Assembly (NCBI GenBank): GCA_035515075.1
Contig: DATJBZ010000027.1
Location: 54,406-118,405 of the forward strand
Reading direction: 5' to 3'
Length of the DNA: 64,000 nt
From: Moheibacter sp035515075
GTDB taxonomy: Bacteria; Bacteroidota; Bacteroidia; Flavobacteriales; Weeksellaceae
A program made the translations under genes and the position numbers. This document shows positions 56,700 through 64,000 of this stretch, piece by piece; positions within the stretch are counted from its first letter, which is position 1; every line of letters begins with the position of its first letter. The notes below the pieces were generated by a model, which saw nothing but the letters and a program-made list of their open reading frames with translations, was not told the DNA's origin and made no database searches.

Positions 56700-58766
56700 T
56701 TAATTCACAAAAGGCAATTTGCTGTAATTTTTTCCAAATTCTAACATTTGCTCAAAAAATGAATCCACGTATTGAATTTTTACATCCGTGATTTTTCCAT
56801 TCGCATCTTTTTCTGCCACCAAACGCGGTTGAATAAATCCTGAATAAGGACGAATGTTCAATTTGGCATAGCGATCCAACACTTCTTTATGAATTTCTGG
56901 GTTGACTTTTACGGCATAAGTTTCAATCAATTTTTTCCCTGCTTCGTAATCACCTTCCGATTTGATTCTTTGAATTTCTTTCAACAATTCACCAAATAAA
57001 CCTCTTAATTTCTCATAATCATTGATTTTGACATAGGTTTTGCCATTGTCTTTGACCATTTCTACCACATTGTCAGCTTTTCCTTTTTCATACGCCCAAT
57101 AGGCTACTAAACTACGGTTTCTCATGTGGGCTTGTTGAATGTCTTCGCCCAAAGCCAATCGGGTATATTGCGTCATCAAACCGTTCATCATGTACTGGTT
57201 GTATTCCGCTTTTCCAACATCCAAAGAAGGCATCACGCCAATTTCAATCAACTTATTGTCATAGATATAATATAATGCCACCAAGTCTGCACGGGCTTCT
57301 TCCAATGCCGAAGCATAGCTTTTCAAAGTTTGATCGGGCGTTCCTACGCCTGGATTTAATTTTCCTGAAGCGTGACCGATGCACTCGTGCATATCAGTAT
57401 GTAAATTGCTCGCCAAAGCACCGTACTTTTTCATCAACTCAGCCACTTCTGGATCATTGACGAATTCTTCCAAAAACCCATTGCTTGCGCTGTTGGCATT
57501 GTAAGCATTGACAATATTACTTAAAGAAACTGATTTTGAACCGTGTTCTTTTCTGATCCAATCAGAATTGGGCAAATTGATGCCAATCGGTGTAGATGGC
57601 GCTGCATCTCCTGATTCTACAATGACATTGATCGCTTTGGCAGAAATTCCTTTGACATCTTCTTTTTTGTGTTCATTCATCAAAGGTGAATTGTCCTCAA
57701 ACCATTGTGCTTCTTTGGCGATGGCCTGAATTCTTTTGGTGCTTTCAAAATCACGCAATGACAATACCGTTTCAAAACTTCCTTTTTTGCCCATCGGGTC
57801 AGCATAAACTTCGATGAATCCACTCGCATAATCAATCACGCTCACCGTATCTTTTACCCAAGCAATGTTGTACGCATCCCAATCACGAACATCTCCTGTT
57901 TGATAATATTTCACCAACAATTTCAACGCATTGGCTTGCTCATTGTTTTCTGCAAAAGGAATCGCTTTTTCTATCCAACCGATCATTTCATCGATGGCAT
58001 TGCCGTACATTCCTCCCGACTTCCAGGTGCGCTCTACGATTTTTCCATTTTCTTTGACCAACTTCGAATTCAATCCCCATTCGGGTTCTTGGTCACTGTT
58101 CGGAAACTGGCTGTAAAAATCGGTGACTTCTTTTTCTGTCACACCTTCATAGAAATTCACGGCAGAATTCACAACATGATCAATCCCCACTCGGGTGTCT
58201 TGAAACATCGGTTGATAAGTTGGATCGAAAATGACTTTTTTCAAAGTTGCCAATAAATCTGCAGCAGTTTCTCCTTCTGCAATCGGCAAATCACTTTCCG
58301 CAAGTTGTGCAAATATTTTCTCAAAGTATTCTTCACTGAATCCTGGTTTGAATTTGTAATTCGAATAATGATGGTGAATGCCATTGCTGAACCAAACCTG
58401 ACCAGAATAGGTTTTGAATGCTTCCCATTCTTCCCCTGATTTTTCAATTGCATCCGTATTCCAAATGGCTTCCATTACTTTCCTTACGCGCAAATTGTAT
58501 TTTCCTCTTTGATCATAAATGATGTCTCTTCCTGCCAAAGAAGCTTCGTACAAATAATAAGCCAGCGTTTTTTGTTCCAAAGTCAATTCGTCCCAACCAG
58601 GCACATCGTACTTCAAGATTTGCAAATCTGCAAATGCTTCTGCCTTGTGTTCAAAATGTGTGTTCATATCCACATCAATGGTTTTGGTTGTATCCTTGCA
58701 TCCGACGACAGCAGCCATTAAAATACCAGCTGACAGTGCCCAATGCCTTTTCTTTAATCGTGACAT
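56700..58766 (-). CDS. Dipeptidyl-peptidase 3-like metallopeptidase (family M49), lipoprotein
   Basis: M49 peptidases release dipeptides and use zinc. The zinc site is HECIGHASGK near residue 460, corresponding to the HELLGHGSGK of the family, with the third ligand in EEARADLVALYYIYD near 488. A lipoprotein-type N-terminus has the cysteine in MAAVVGCKDTTK (residue 23). The total length of 688 is typical for bacterial M49. The envelope location suggests use of external or periplasmic peptides. It stands alone, followed by a terminator. Confidence 0.88.
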   Translation of the reverse strand: MSRLKKRHWALSAGILMAAVVGCKDTTKTIDVDMNTHFEHKAEAFADLQILKYDVPGWDELTLEQKTLAYYLYEASLAGRDIIYDQRGKYNLRVRKVMEAIWNTDAIEKSGEEWEAFKTYSGQVWFSNGIHHHYSNYKFKPGFSEEYFEKIFAQLAESDLPIAEGETAADLLATLKKVIFDPTYQPMFQDTRVGIDHVVNSAVNFYEGVTEKEVTDFYSQFPNSDQEPEWGLNSKLVKENGKIVERTWKSGGMYGNAIDEMIGWIEKAIPFAENNEQANALKLLVKYYQTGDVRDWDAYNIAWVKDTVSVIDYASGFIEVYADPMGKKGSFETVLSLRDFESTKRIQAIAKEAQWFEDNSPLMNEHKKEDVKGISAKAINVIVESGDAAPSTPIGINLPNSDWIRKEHGSKSVSLSNIVNAYNANSASNGFLEEFVNDPEVAELMKKYGALASNLHTDMHECIGHASGKLNPGVGTPDQTLKSYASALEEARADLVALYYIYDNKLIEIGVMPSLDVGKAEYNQYMMNGLMTQYTRLALGEDIQQAHMRNRSLVAYWAYEKGKADNVVEMVKDNGKTYVKINDYEKLRGLFGELLKEIQRIKSEGDYEAGKKLIETYAVKVNPEIHKEVLDRYAKLNIRPYSGFIQPRLVAEKDANGKITDVKIQYVDSFFEQMLEFGKNYSKLPFVN

Positions 58767-58866
58767 AGTTGATTCTTAAAATTTATAAAGGTTAAATGTA
58801 TAAAATAAATTGATGCACTGAGCTTTCAAGCGAGTAAATTGAATGGAAAATTAGCGTTGATTCCAT

Positions 58867-58893
58867 AAAAAAATCCCGGTATTACTACCGGGA
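58867..58893 (-). terminator. Terminator closing the beta-oxidation operon or a small RNA
   Basis: TCCCGGTA (58874-58881) and TACCGGGA (58886-58893) form a perfect 8-bp stem with a 4-nt loop. Read on the minus strand it ends in seven T residues (complement of 58867-58873). It is about 107 bp after the acyl-CoA dehydrogenase stop. Confidence 0.9.
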
Positions 58894-58957
58894 CCCTCTC
58901 TACTAAAACTTAAGTACCATGAAAACTCAACTACCTTATGAAAAGAATAGTACTTAA
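58867..58957 (-). ncRNA. Candidate structured RNA between the acyl-CoA dehydrogenase gene and its terminator
   Basis: On the minus strand, TTAAGTAC (58957-58950) and GTACTTAA (58917-58910) can form an 8-bp stem around a 32-nt apical part. This is followed by an unpaired AGTAGAGAGGG-like linker and the terminator hairpin. Upstream, TTTTGGCACAGAGTTTGG and TATAAATT offer a weak promoter. It may be an independent small RNA or a 3' UTR element. No Rfam match can be claimed here. Confidence 0.4.
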
Positions 58958-59000
58958 TTTATACTATCCAAACTCTGTGCCAAAACAGATAAAAAAGAAA

Positions 59001-60797
59001 TTAAAATGTATATTTATTCTCTTTTATTAGAAATTCTGCGATTTCTGATTTCAATTGCACCAAGTTCGGATATTCACTGTAACGTGTAAATCTTCTTAAA
59101 CCGGATAACATCATCCTTTGCTCGTCACCTTCTGTAAAGGAAATAATGCCTTCTGTAGCATTCTTCTTGATTATCTCTACGGAATTAAACAGTTGCAATT
59201 TAGCAAACTTAATTGGAATCGCAGCAAATTCTTCAGAATTATTTTTCGCCAAGCGTTCTGCTCTCAAAATCGTACTTTCTGCCATGTAAATTTCAATCAA
59301 AATTGCTGCTGCTTTTAGGATCAATTGCTGGTGTTTTTCCAAATCTGCTCCAAATTTCTGTAAAGCAGATCCTGCCACCATAAAGAAAACTTTCTTCAGA
59401 TTGCTCAATATTTCTTTTTCTTGCGCAAATAATTCGGAATAATCAGGTATGTCAAATGAAGGAATGCTCATCAATTCATTGGCCACATTCATCGCTGGCG
59501 ACATCAAGTCAATTTTCCCTTGAAAAGCTTTTTTCACCAACATACTGACAGACAACAAACTATTGATTTCATTCGTTCCTTCGTAAATTCGAGAAATACG
59601 TGCATCACGCCAAGCTGATTCCATTGGCATTTCTTTGGAATACCCCATCCCACCATAAATCTGAATGCCTTTGTCTGCTGAAATTTGGCTCTGATCAGAA
59701 ATCCAAACTTTCAAAATCGACGCTTCAATGGCATATTCTTCAATGCCTTTCAATTCAGCTTCATTTTCTGGCATTCCATTGGCGATATTTTCTGCAATGG
59801 CATCTTCCATGTCTTTGGCTGCACGATATGCACCTGCTTCAGATGCAAAAGCAGATACCGCCATTTCTGCCAATTTTTCTTGGATCGCACCAAACGTATT
59901 GATTGAAACGCCAAATTGTTTTCGCTCATTGGCATAATTAATGGCATTCGACAAAATTCTTCTTTGTGCATCCAAACAAGCTGCGCCCAATTTAATTCGA
60001 CCTACGTTCAAAGCATTCATCGCGATTTTGAATCCGCCATTTCTTTCACCCAATAAATTCTCTACGGGTACCTTGACTTCATTTAAGAACACTTGACGAG
60101 TCGATGAAGAAACAATTCCTAATTTGTCTTCCTCTTCACCCAAAGAAAAACCTTCACCTGCTTGTGATTTTTCTACAATAAATGCCGTAATATTTTTATC
60201 GTTTTCAATGCGCGCAAAAACGATGAACAATTCCGCAAAACCAGCATTCGTAATCCACATTTTATTGCCCGTGATGCTGTAATATTTTCCATCTTCGGTC
60301 AAAACAGCTTTTGTTTTTCCTGAATTCGCATCCGATCCTGCTTCGGGTTCCGTCAACGCATAGGATGCAAACCATTCACCTGTTGCCAATTTGGGCAAAT
60401 ATTTTTGTTTTTGCGCTTCATTTCCGTACAACATGATCGGCAAAGTCCCAATTCCGGTATGTGCTCCGTAAGCTGTTGCCAAGGAACCTGTTGCTCCTGA
60501 AATGTAGTCACAAACCAACATGGTGGTCACGAATCCCATGCCCAATCCGCCGTATGCTTCAGGAACTGAAATTCCCAAAAATCCCAATTCACCCAATTTC
60601 TTCATTAAATCATGAATCAATGCGTAATCTTTTTGCTCAATTTGGTGTTTCAGTGGCCAAACTTCACGATCGATGAATTCCTTGGCTGACTCCAACATCA
60701 TTCTTTGCTCTTCGCTAAAATCTTCGTGCGTAAATATATTTTCCCAAGTCAAATCTTTGACCAAGAATTCTCCTCCGATTAATCTATTGTCTTTCAT
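59001..60797 (-). CDS. Acyl-CoA dehydrogenase
   Basis: The enzyme catalyses the first step of fatty-acid beta-oxidation, passing electrons from acyl-CoA to FAD and then to electron-transfer flavoprotein. Family motifs are FASYALTEPEAGSDANSGKT (FAD/substrate site), ITGNKMWITNAGFAELFIVF and the C-terminal-domain block IQIYGGMGYSKEMPMESAWR followed by DARISRIYEGTNEI. The 598 residues include a helical C-terminal extension of about 180 residues, as in the long Bacteroidota type. It is the last gene of the fad-like operon. Between it and the thiolase gene lies a four-helix-bundle element. Confidence 0.95.
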   Translation of the reverse strand: MKDNRLIGGEFLVKDLTWENIFTHEDFSEEQRMMLESAKEFIDREVWPLKHQIEQKDYALIHDLMKKLGELGFLGISVPEAYGGLGMGFVTTMLVCDYISGATGSLATAYGAHTGIGTLPIMLYGNEAQKQKYLPKLATGEWFASYALTEPEAGSDANSGKTKAVLTEDGKYYSITGNKMWITNAGFAELFIVFARIENDKNITAFIVEKSQAGEGFSLGEEEDKLGIVSSSTRQVFLNEVKVPVENLLGERNGGFKIAMNALNVGRIKLGAACLDAQRRILSNAINYANERKQFGVSINTFGAIQEKLAEMAVSAFASEAGAYRAAKDMEDAIAENIANGMPENEAELKGIEEYAIEASILKVWISDQSQISADKGIQIYGGMGYSKEMPMESAWRDARISRIYEGTNEINSLLSVSMLVKKAFQGKIDLMSPAMNVANELMSIPSFDIPDYSELFAQEKEILSNLKKVFFMVAGSALQKFGADLEKHQQLILKAAAILIEIYMAESTILRAERLAKNNSEEFAAIPIKFAKLQLFNSVEIIKKNATEGIISFTEGDEQRMMLSGLRRFTRYSEYPNLVQLKSEIAEFLIKENKYTF

Positions 60798-60821
60798 TAT
60801 TTTAAGTTTTTATTTTTAATT

Positions 60822-60850
60822 GTATCAAGTCGTAAGTAATAAGTATCATG
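60822..60850 (+). repeat. Left terminal repeat of unit 1
   Basis: This holds GTATCAAGT (60822-60830) and GTATCATGA, twelve bases apart, within a GTAAGTAATAAGTATCATG stretch. The right end has the same core in inverted orientation. Confidence 0.5.
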
Positions 60851-61205
60851 ATTTACTTTTTAAATGTTCATTGAATTTGTTCAGCATTTTTTGAATTCTC
60901 ATTAAATCATCCAACAACACATTTAAATCATTTTGCAGAATAAATTCCAAATCAAAAGCAATTAACAATTGTGTTTCTAATTCATATGAGGAGCCCAATG
61001 AATAGCTTATAAATTTTGAAAAGTCTTTGTCCGAACCTCTTCCTGTTCCCTCAGCTATATTGGACGGAATCGAAACAGACGCTCTCCTCATTTGATTCGT
61101 CAGCCCAAACCTCTCAGATTCAGGAAAGCGCTTTGTTATTTCGTAAATAGATTGACAATATTTCATTGAATCTTGCCAAACTTTCAATTCTTTAAAGTTA
61201 TGCAT
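60846..61205 (-). CDS. Four-helix-bundle protein (23S rRNA-intervening-sequence family), copy 1
   Basis: This 119-residue protein starts MHNFKELKVWQDSMKYCQSI and has the family signature FGLTNQMRRASVSIPSNIAE followed by GTGRGSDKDFSKFISYSLGS and SYELETQLLIAFD. The family is known from ORFs found within 23S rRNA intervening sequences, and as free genes in many Bacteroidota. Its biochemical function is not known. It lies in a 467-bp gap between acyl-CoA dehydrogenase and thiolase genes, bounded by inverted repeats. It is about 45% identical by eye to copy 2. Confidence 0.88.
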   Translation of the reverse strand: MHNFKELKVWQDSMKYCQSIYEITKRFPESERFGLTNQMRRASVSIPSNIAEGTGRGSDKDFSKFISYSLGSSYELETQLLIAFDLEFILQNDLNVLLDDLMRIQKMLNKFNEHLKSKS

Positions 61206-61233
61206 ATCCTTCTATTTATTTTCCCATTTTCCT

Positions 61234-61260
61234 GCTACCTGATACGCTCTACCTGATACC
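61234..61260 (-). repeat. Right terminal repeat of unit 1
   Basis: This contains ACCTGATAC twice (61237-61245 and 61251-61259). Read on the minus strand it gives GTATCAGGT twice, the same core as in the left end. Confidence 0.5.
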
Positions 61261-61264
61261 TCTT

Positions 61265-62443
61265 TTAAAGCATTTCAAAAATCGTCGCTGCACCTTGTCC
61301 CGTTCCTACACACATGGTGACCATACCATATTTTTTATTTTGACGTTTCATTTCATTGAACAATTGAACTGATAATTTTGTTCCGGTACAACCCAAAGGA
61401 TGGCCCAACGCTATTGCTCCTCCATTGACGTTAACAATGTCTGGATTGATGTCCAAACCACGCATCACTGCCAAGGATTGAGAAGCAAAAGCTTCGTTCA
61501 ATTCAATCATATCCATGTCTTTTAATTGCATTCCTGCTTGTTCCAAAGCTTTGGGAATAGCATACATCGGTCCGATGCCCATGATTCTTGGTGGAACGCC
61601 TACTGTGGCATAGGAAACCAATCGAGCAATCGGTTCTAAATTCATTTCTTTGACCATTTCTTCGGACATCACCAGCACAAAGGCTGCGCCGTCAGACATT
61701 TGCGAAGAATTCCCAGCAGTTACGGAACCGCCATTGGCAAAAACAGGACGTAATTTCCCCAAAACTTCCAAAGATGTATCGGCTCTTGGTCCTTCGTCTT
61801 GGTTGAAAGTTATTTTTTCGGATTGCACTTTTTCATTCGCATCCAACGTATTGATTTCTACCTCCAAAGGAACGATTTGATCCGTAAATCTTCCTTCTTC
61901 GATAGCTTTCAATGCTTTTTGATGGGAATTGTAAGCAAACAAATCTTGGTCTTCTCGCGAAACTTTAAATTCATTTGCCACTGCTTCTGCTGTCAATCCC
62001 ATTCCCCAATAATAATCGGCATTTTCTTTGGAAACTTCGGTATCGGGTACAGGTTTATATCCACCCATTGGAATGTAGGACATACTTTCGGCACCTCCTG
62101 CAATGATGCAATTCGCCATGCCTGTTCTAATTTTTGCTACTGCCGTTGCAATCGATTCCGAACCGGAAGCACAATAACGATTCAAAGTCACGCCTGAAAC
62201 TTTATCCGTATTCAATCCCATCAATGAAATCAATCTTGCCATGTTCAAACCTTGCTCTGCTTCGGGCATGGCACAACCGACAATGACATCATCAATTCGA
62301 TTTTGATCCAAATTCGGCACATCTTTCATCATTCGTTTGATGACCTGAACGGCCATTTCGTCCGGACGAGTAAATCTCAAAGTCCCACGTGGCGCTTTAC
62401 CAACTGCCGTTCTATATCCTGTTACTATATATGCGTCTTTCAT
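61265..62443 (-). CDS. fadA: Acetyl-CoA C-acyltransferase (thiolase)
   Basis: Thiolase cleaves 3-ketoacyl-CoA with CoA in the last step of beta-oxidation. The nucleophilic cysteine is in NRYCASGSE near residue 90, the acid/base histidine in GGAIALGHPLGCTGTK near 348, and the second cysteine in VTMCVGTGQGAA near 378. Length 392, normal. It lies between the fused hydroxyacyl-CoA dehydrogenase/hydratase gene and the acyl-CoA dehydrogenase gene, with a repeat-bounded element on each side. Confidence 0.95.
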   Translation of the reverse strand: MKDAYIVTGYRTAVGKAPRGTLRFTRPDEMAVQVIKRMMKDVPNLDQNRIDDVIVGCAMPEAEQGLNMARLISLMGLNTDKVSGVTLNRYCASGSESIATAVAKIRTGMANCIIAGGAESMSYIPMGGYKPVPDTEVSKENADYYWGMGLTAEAVANEFKVSREDQDLFAYNSHQKALKAIEEGRFTDQIVPLEVEINTLDANEKVQSEKITFNQDEGPRADTSLEVLGKLRPVFANGGSVTAGNSSQMSDGAAFVLVMSEEMVKEMNLEPIARLVSYATVGVPPRIMGIGPMYAIPKALEQAGMQLKDMDMIELNEAFASQSLAVMRGLDINPDIVNVNGGAIALGHPLGCTGTKLSVQLFNEMKRQNKKYGMVTMCVGTGQGAATIFEML

Positions 62444-62465
62444 TTTTTTGTTTTTTTAGTATTAA

Positions 62466-62489
62466 GTACAAAGTATCAAGTACAGTGTA
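62466..62489 (+). repeat. Left inverted repeat of unit 2
   Basis: It begins GTACAAAGTATCAAGTACAG and contains the 12-mer AAGTATCAAGTA also present in the solitary copy at 47779-47808. It abuts the stop of the four-helix-bundle gene. Confidence 0.65.
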
Positions 62490-62490
62490 T

Positions 62491-62841
62491 TTATTTTAAT
62501 GATAATCTTAGTTTAACAATCATATTTTGAACATAATTATTCAAAGAAAGCAAGTCCTCTAAATTTTGTTTTGTTAATAAATTCAATCGCTGTGAAAGAA
62601 TCAATTGAGTTTCTAACTCGAAAGAAGAGCCTAAAGCTATTGATAAAAAATATAAAAATTCTTTGTCGCTATCCCTTCCAGCACCTTCTACTATATTAGA
62701 CGGTATAGATACGGCACACCTTCTAAGTTGAGAAGTCAATCCAAATTTTTCATCAGTAGGGAAGTTTGTCGTAACAGTATAAATATCTACAACTAGATCC
62801 ATTGATTTCTGCCAAACTTTTAATTCTTTAAACTGATGCAC
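62491..62841 (-). CDS. Four-helix-bundle protein (23S rRNA-intervening-sequence family), copy 2
   Basis: This protein of 116 residues starts, from a GTG codon, with MHQFKELKVWQKSMDLVVDI. It contains FGLTSQLRRCAVSIPSNIVE, GAGRDSDKEFLYFLSIALGS and SFELETQLILSQRLN, matching copy 1 block by block. Helices are about 5-27, 40-58, 62-88 and 92-115. The sequences have diverged well beyond recent duplication, so the two units probably arrived separately. It sits in the gap between the thiolase and fused hydratase genes. Confidence 0.87.
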   Translation of the reverse strand: MHQFKELKVWQKSMDLVVDIYTVTTNFPTDEKFGLTSQLRRCAVSIPSNIVEGAGRDSDKEFLYFLSIALGSSFELETQLILSQRLNLLTKQNLEDLLSLNNYVQNMIVKLRLSLK

Positions 62842-62876
62842 TTTTCTTCGACTAATTTATTTAAAACAATACTTTG

Positions 62877-62900
62877 TACGCTGTACTTTCTACTTTGTAC
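62877..62900 (-). repeat. Right inverted repeat of unit 2
   Basis: Read on the minus strand it begins GTACAAAGTAGAAAGTACAG. It differs from the left repeat at three positions (TC to GA, and T to C). Confidence 0.65.
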
Positions 62901-62910
62901 ATTTTCACAC

Positions 62911-64000
62911 TTAATTACGAAGTGGTTTCCCCGTTTTCAACATGTGTTGAATGCGTTCCAAGGTTTTTCGTTCACCACAAAGCGATAAAAAGGCTTCTCT
63001 TTCCAAATCCAATAAATATTGTTGTGACACTTCAGTTGGTTCTGATAAATTACCTCCTGTCATTACATATCCTAATTTATTAGCGATTAAACGATCGTGT
63101 TCAGAAATATAATGTCCTGCAACCATTTGATCTGACCCTACATAGAACATACCCATCGCATTTTTTCCAAGAACTTTTACCTTCTCTTTGATTGGTTGAG
63201 TATAGCCAGCTTCCGCCATTATAATTGCATGCTTTTTAGCTTCTGCAATTTGTCTATCTTTATTGACTACGATGATGTCTTGATCTCTTAAGAATCCTAA
63301 GTTTTTAGCTTCATAAGCAGAAGTAGCAACTTTTGCCATAGCGATATTCATATAGCATTCTCTTAAATGATTAATCTTAACATCATCTGAAATCAAATTC
63401 AAACTAGCACGTCGAGTCATTTCTTTACTTCCGCCTCCACCTGGAATCACACCTACTCCTACTTCAACTAATCCCATATAGGTTTCAGCAGCAGCAACGA
63501 TTTTATCGGCATGCAATGAGATTTCACATCCACCACCTAATGCCATTCCGTGCGGTGCAACCACAACTGGAATTGCACTGTAACGAACGCGCATCATTGT
63601 ATCTTGGAATAATTTAATTGCCATATTTAATTCCCACCAGTCTTGCTCCGCTGCCATCATCATAATCATAGCAAGGTTTGCTCCTACTGAGAAATTGTCG
63701 GCTTGGTTTCCAATTACCAATCCACGGTAATCGTTTTCTGCTAATTCAATTGCTTTATTAATTCCTGTAATTACTCCTCCACCAATTGAATTCATTTTTG
63801 AACGGAATTCAAGGTTAAGGATGCCATCACCTAAATCCTGTACGCTAGCCTCAGCATTTGACCAAACTTCTTGAGTTTTACGGATGTTATCTAAGATGAT
63901 AAATGCATCTTGACCTGGAATGACTTGATATTCTTTGGAAACAATATCATAGAAATATTTCTTACCGTCTTTTACTTGGTAGAAACTCTCTTTTCCAGCA
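62911..64000 (-). CDS. 3-hydroxyacyl-CoA dehydrogenase/enoyl-CoA hydratase fusion, C-terminal part
   Basis: The frame is open through the right edge of the window, so the ATG at 63795 is internal. The visible 362 residues include an enoyl-CoA hydratase/isomerase domain: GDGILNLEFRSKMNSIGGG, LVIGNQADNFSVGANLAMIM, VVVAPHGMALGGGCEISLHA and MGLVEVGVGVIPGGGGSKEM, the glycine-rich oxyanion region with its catalytic Glu. The tail is of the type seen in the fused enzyme, with the dehydrogenase domain N-terminal and outside the window. It would carry out hydration and oxidation in beta-oxidation together with the next two genes of the operon. Confidence 0.9.
   Translation of the reverse strand, partial: AGKESFYQVKDGKKYFYDIVSKEYQVIPGQDAFIILDNIRKTQEVWSNAEASVQDLGDGILNLEFRSKMNSIGGGVITGINKAIELAENDYRGLVIGNQADNFSVGANLAMIMMMAAEQDWWELNMAIKLFQDTMMRVRYSAIPVVVAPHGMALGGGCEISLHADKIVAAAETYMGLVEVGVGVIPGGGGSKEMTRRASLNLISDDVKINHLRECYMNIAMAKVATSAYEAKNLGFLRDQDIIVVNKDRQIAEAKKHAIIMAEAGYTQPIKEKVKVLGKNAMGMFYVGSDQMVAGHYISEHDRLIANKLGYVMTGGNLSEPTEVSQQYLLDLEREAFLSLCGERKTLERIQHMLKTGKPLRN

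Larger units (their letters stand above)
60822..61260. mobile_element. Repeat-bounded element carrying a four-helix-bundle gene (unit 1)
   Basis: A 439-bp unit is inserted between the acyl-CoA dehydrogenase and thiolase genes. The left end (60822-60850) has GTATCAAGT and GTATCATGA. The right end (61234-61260) has ACCTGATAC twice, i.e. GTATCAGGT in inverse orientation. Between them lies one gene for a four-helix-bundle protein. A unit of the same length and plan lies on the other side of the thiolase gene. No transposase is present. Confidence 0.55.
62466..62900. mobile_element. Repeat-bounded element carrying a four-helix-bundle gene (unit 2)
   Basis: A 435-bp unit between the thiolase and the fused hydratase gene. 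The 24-bp left end (62466-62489) and right end (62877-62900) are inverted repeats matching at 21 of 24 positions, with GTACAAAGTA and AAGTACAG in common. The gene inside stops 2 bp from the left repeat. Length and layout match unit 1. Confidence 0.65.

Noticed and set aside
58919..58957. 12-codon plus-strand ORF MKTQLPYEKNST
   Set aside because: It lies within an inverted repeat and opposite the terminator region; no promoter faces it, so it is probably a by-product of the dyad.
1..64000. CRISPR arrays, tRNA or rRNA genes, and transposase-bearing insertion sequences
   Set aside because: No regularly spaced direct repeats, cloverleaf-like sequence with a CCA-proximal T arm, or transposase motif was seen in any frame.

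Overview
The window reads as a contiguous chromosomal segment of a member of the Bacteroidota, most likely a flavobacterium. The base composition is AT-rich and recognisable Shine-Dalgarno sequences are rare. Several genes are preceded by the Bacteroidota sigma signature (TTG, about 19 nt, TAnnTTTG). Family content agrees: CsgG-type curli secretion, a type IX secretion (T9SS) sorting tail, DUF4369/TlpA thioredoxins, paired DUF1573 proteins, the RDD/SpoIIM/DUF4129/DUF4350/MoxR/DUF58 cluster, and M49 peptidase. No rRNA, tRNA, CRISPR array or classical transposase was found.

Layout. 1-3.0 kb: end of a curli export operon (csgF end, csgG with an added C-terminal barrel, a propeller lipoprotein). 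3.0-5.0 kb: a Kup potassium transporter broken by a frameshift near its N-terminus. 5.4-7.5 kb: a large secreted surface protein. 7.6-10.9 kb: methionine/sulfur metabolism: an Lrp-type regulator diverging from a gamma-lyase-type PLP enzyme, then metK behind a strong promoter and a SAM-II riboswitch. 10.9-17.9 kb (minus strand): truncated VOC protein, rmuC, DUF420, an epimerase, mpl, plsC, NUDIX and RDD genes. 18.0-23.3 kb (plus strand): SpoIIM, DUF4129, DUF4350, MoxR and DUF58. 23.3-31.7 kb (minus strand): TlpA-like protein, a small C-terminally anchored protein, a T9SS cargo, then clpX, two HTTM-type membrane genes, clpP and tig.

31.9-34.0 kb: yqeY, an RlpA-like protein, DUF1801 and a lipoprotein. 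34.1-40.4 kb: a 14-gene ribosomal protein operon running rplC to rpsN, with its own promoter and a strong terminator. It lacks rpsJ at the front and rpsH onward at the back. 40.7-43.3 kb: valS. 43.4-47.8 kb: two DUF1573 proteins, a MATE exporter, a small acidic protein and an acyl-CoA synthetase. 48.2-52.9 kb: a surface-protein locus with a 1178-residue repeat protein. 53.5-58.8 kb: an unknown protein, DUF2911, sufS and an M49 peptidase. 59.0-64.0 kb: a beta-oxidation operon (fused hydroxyacyl-CoA dehydrogenase/enoyl-CoA hydratase, thiolase, acyl-CoA dehydrogenase).

The most unusual structure is in that last operon. Each of its two intergenic gaps carries a gene for a small four-helix-bundle protein (23S rRNA-intervening-sequence family). 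Each gene is bracketed by imperfect inverted repeats built from a GTATCAAGT / GTACAAAGTA theme. Both units are about 437 bp, and a solitary copy of the repeat lies 13 kb away after the acyl-CoA synthetase gene. This looks like a small dispersed element that carries no transposase of its own. Other points worth following are the metK promoter/riboswitch/alternative-helix arrangement, the isolated ribosomal protein operon, the kup frameshift and a terminator-ended structured RNA candidate downstream of the acyl-CoA dehydrogenase.
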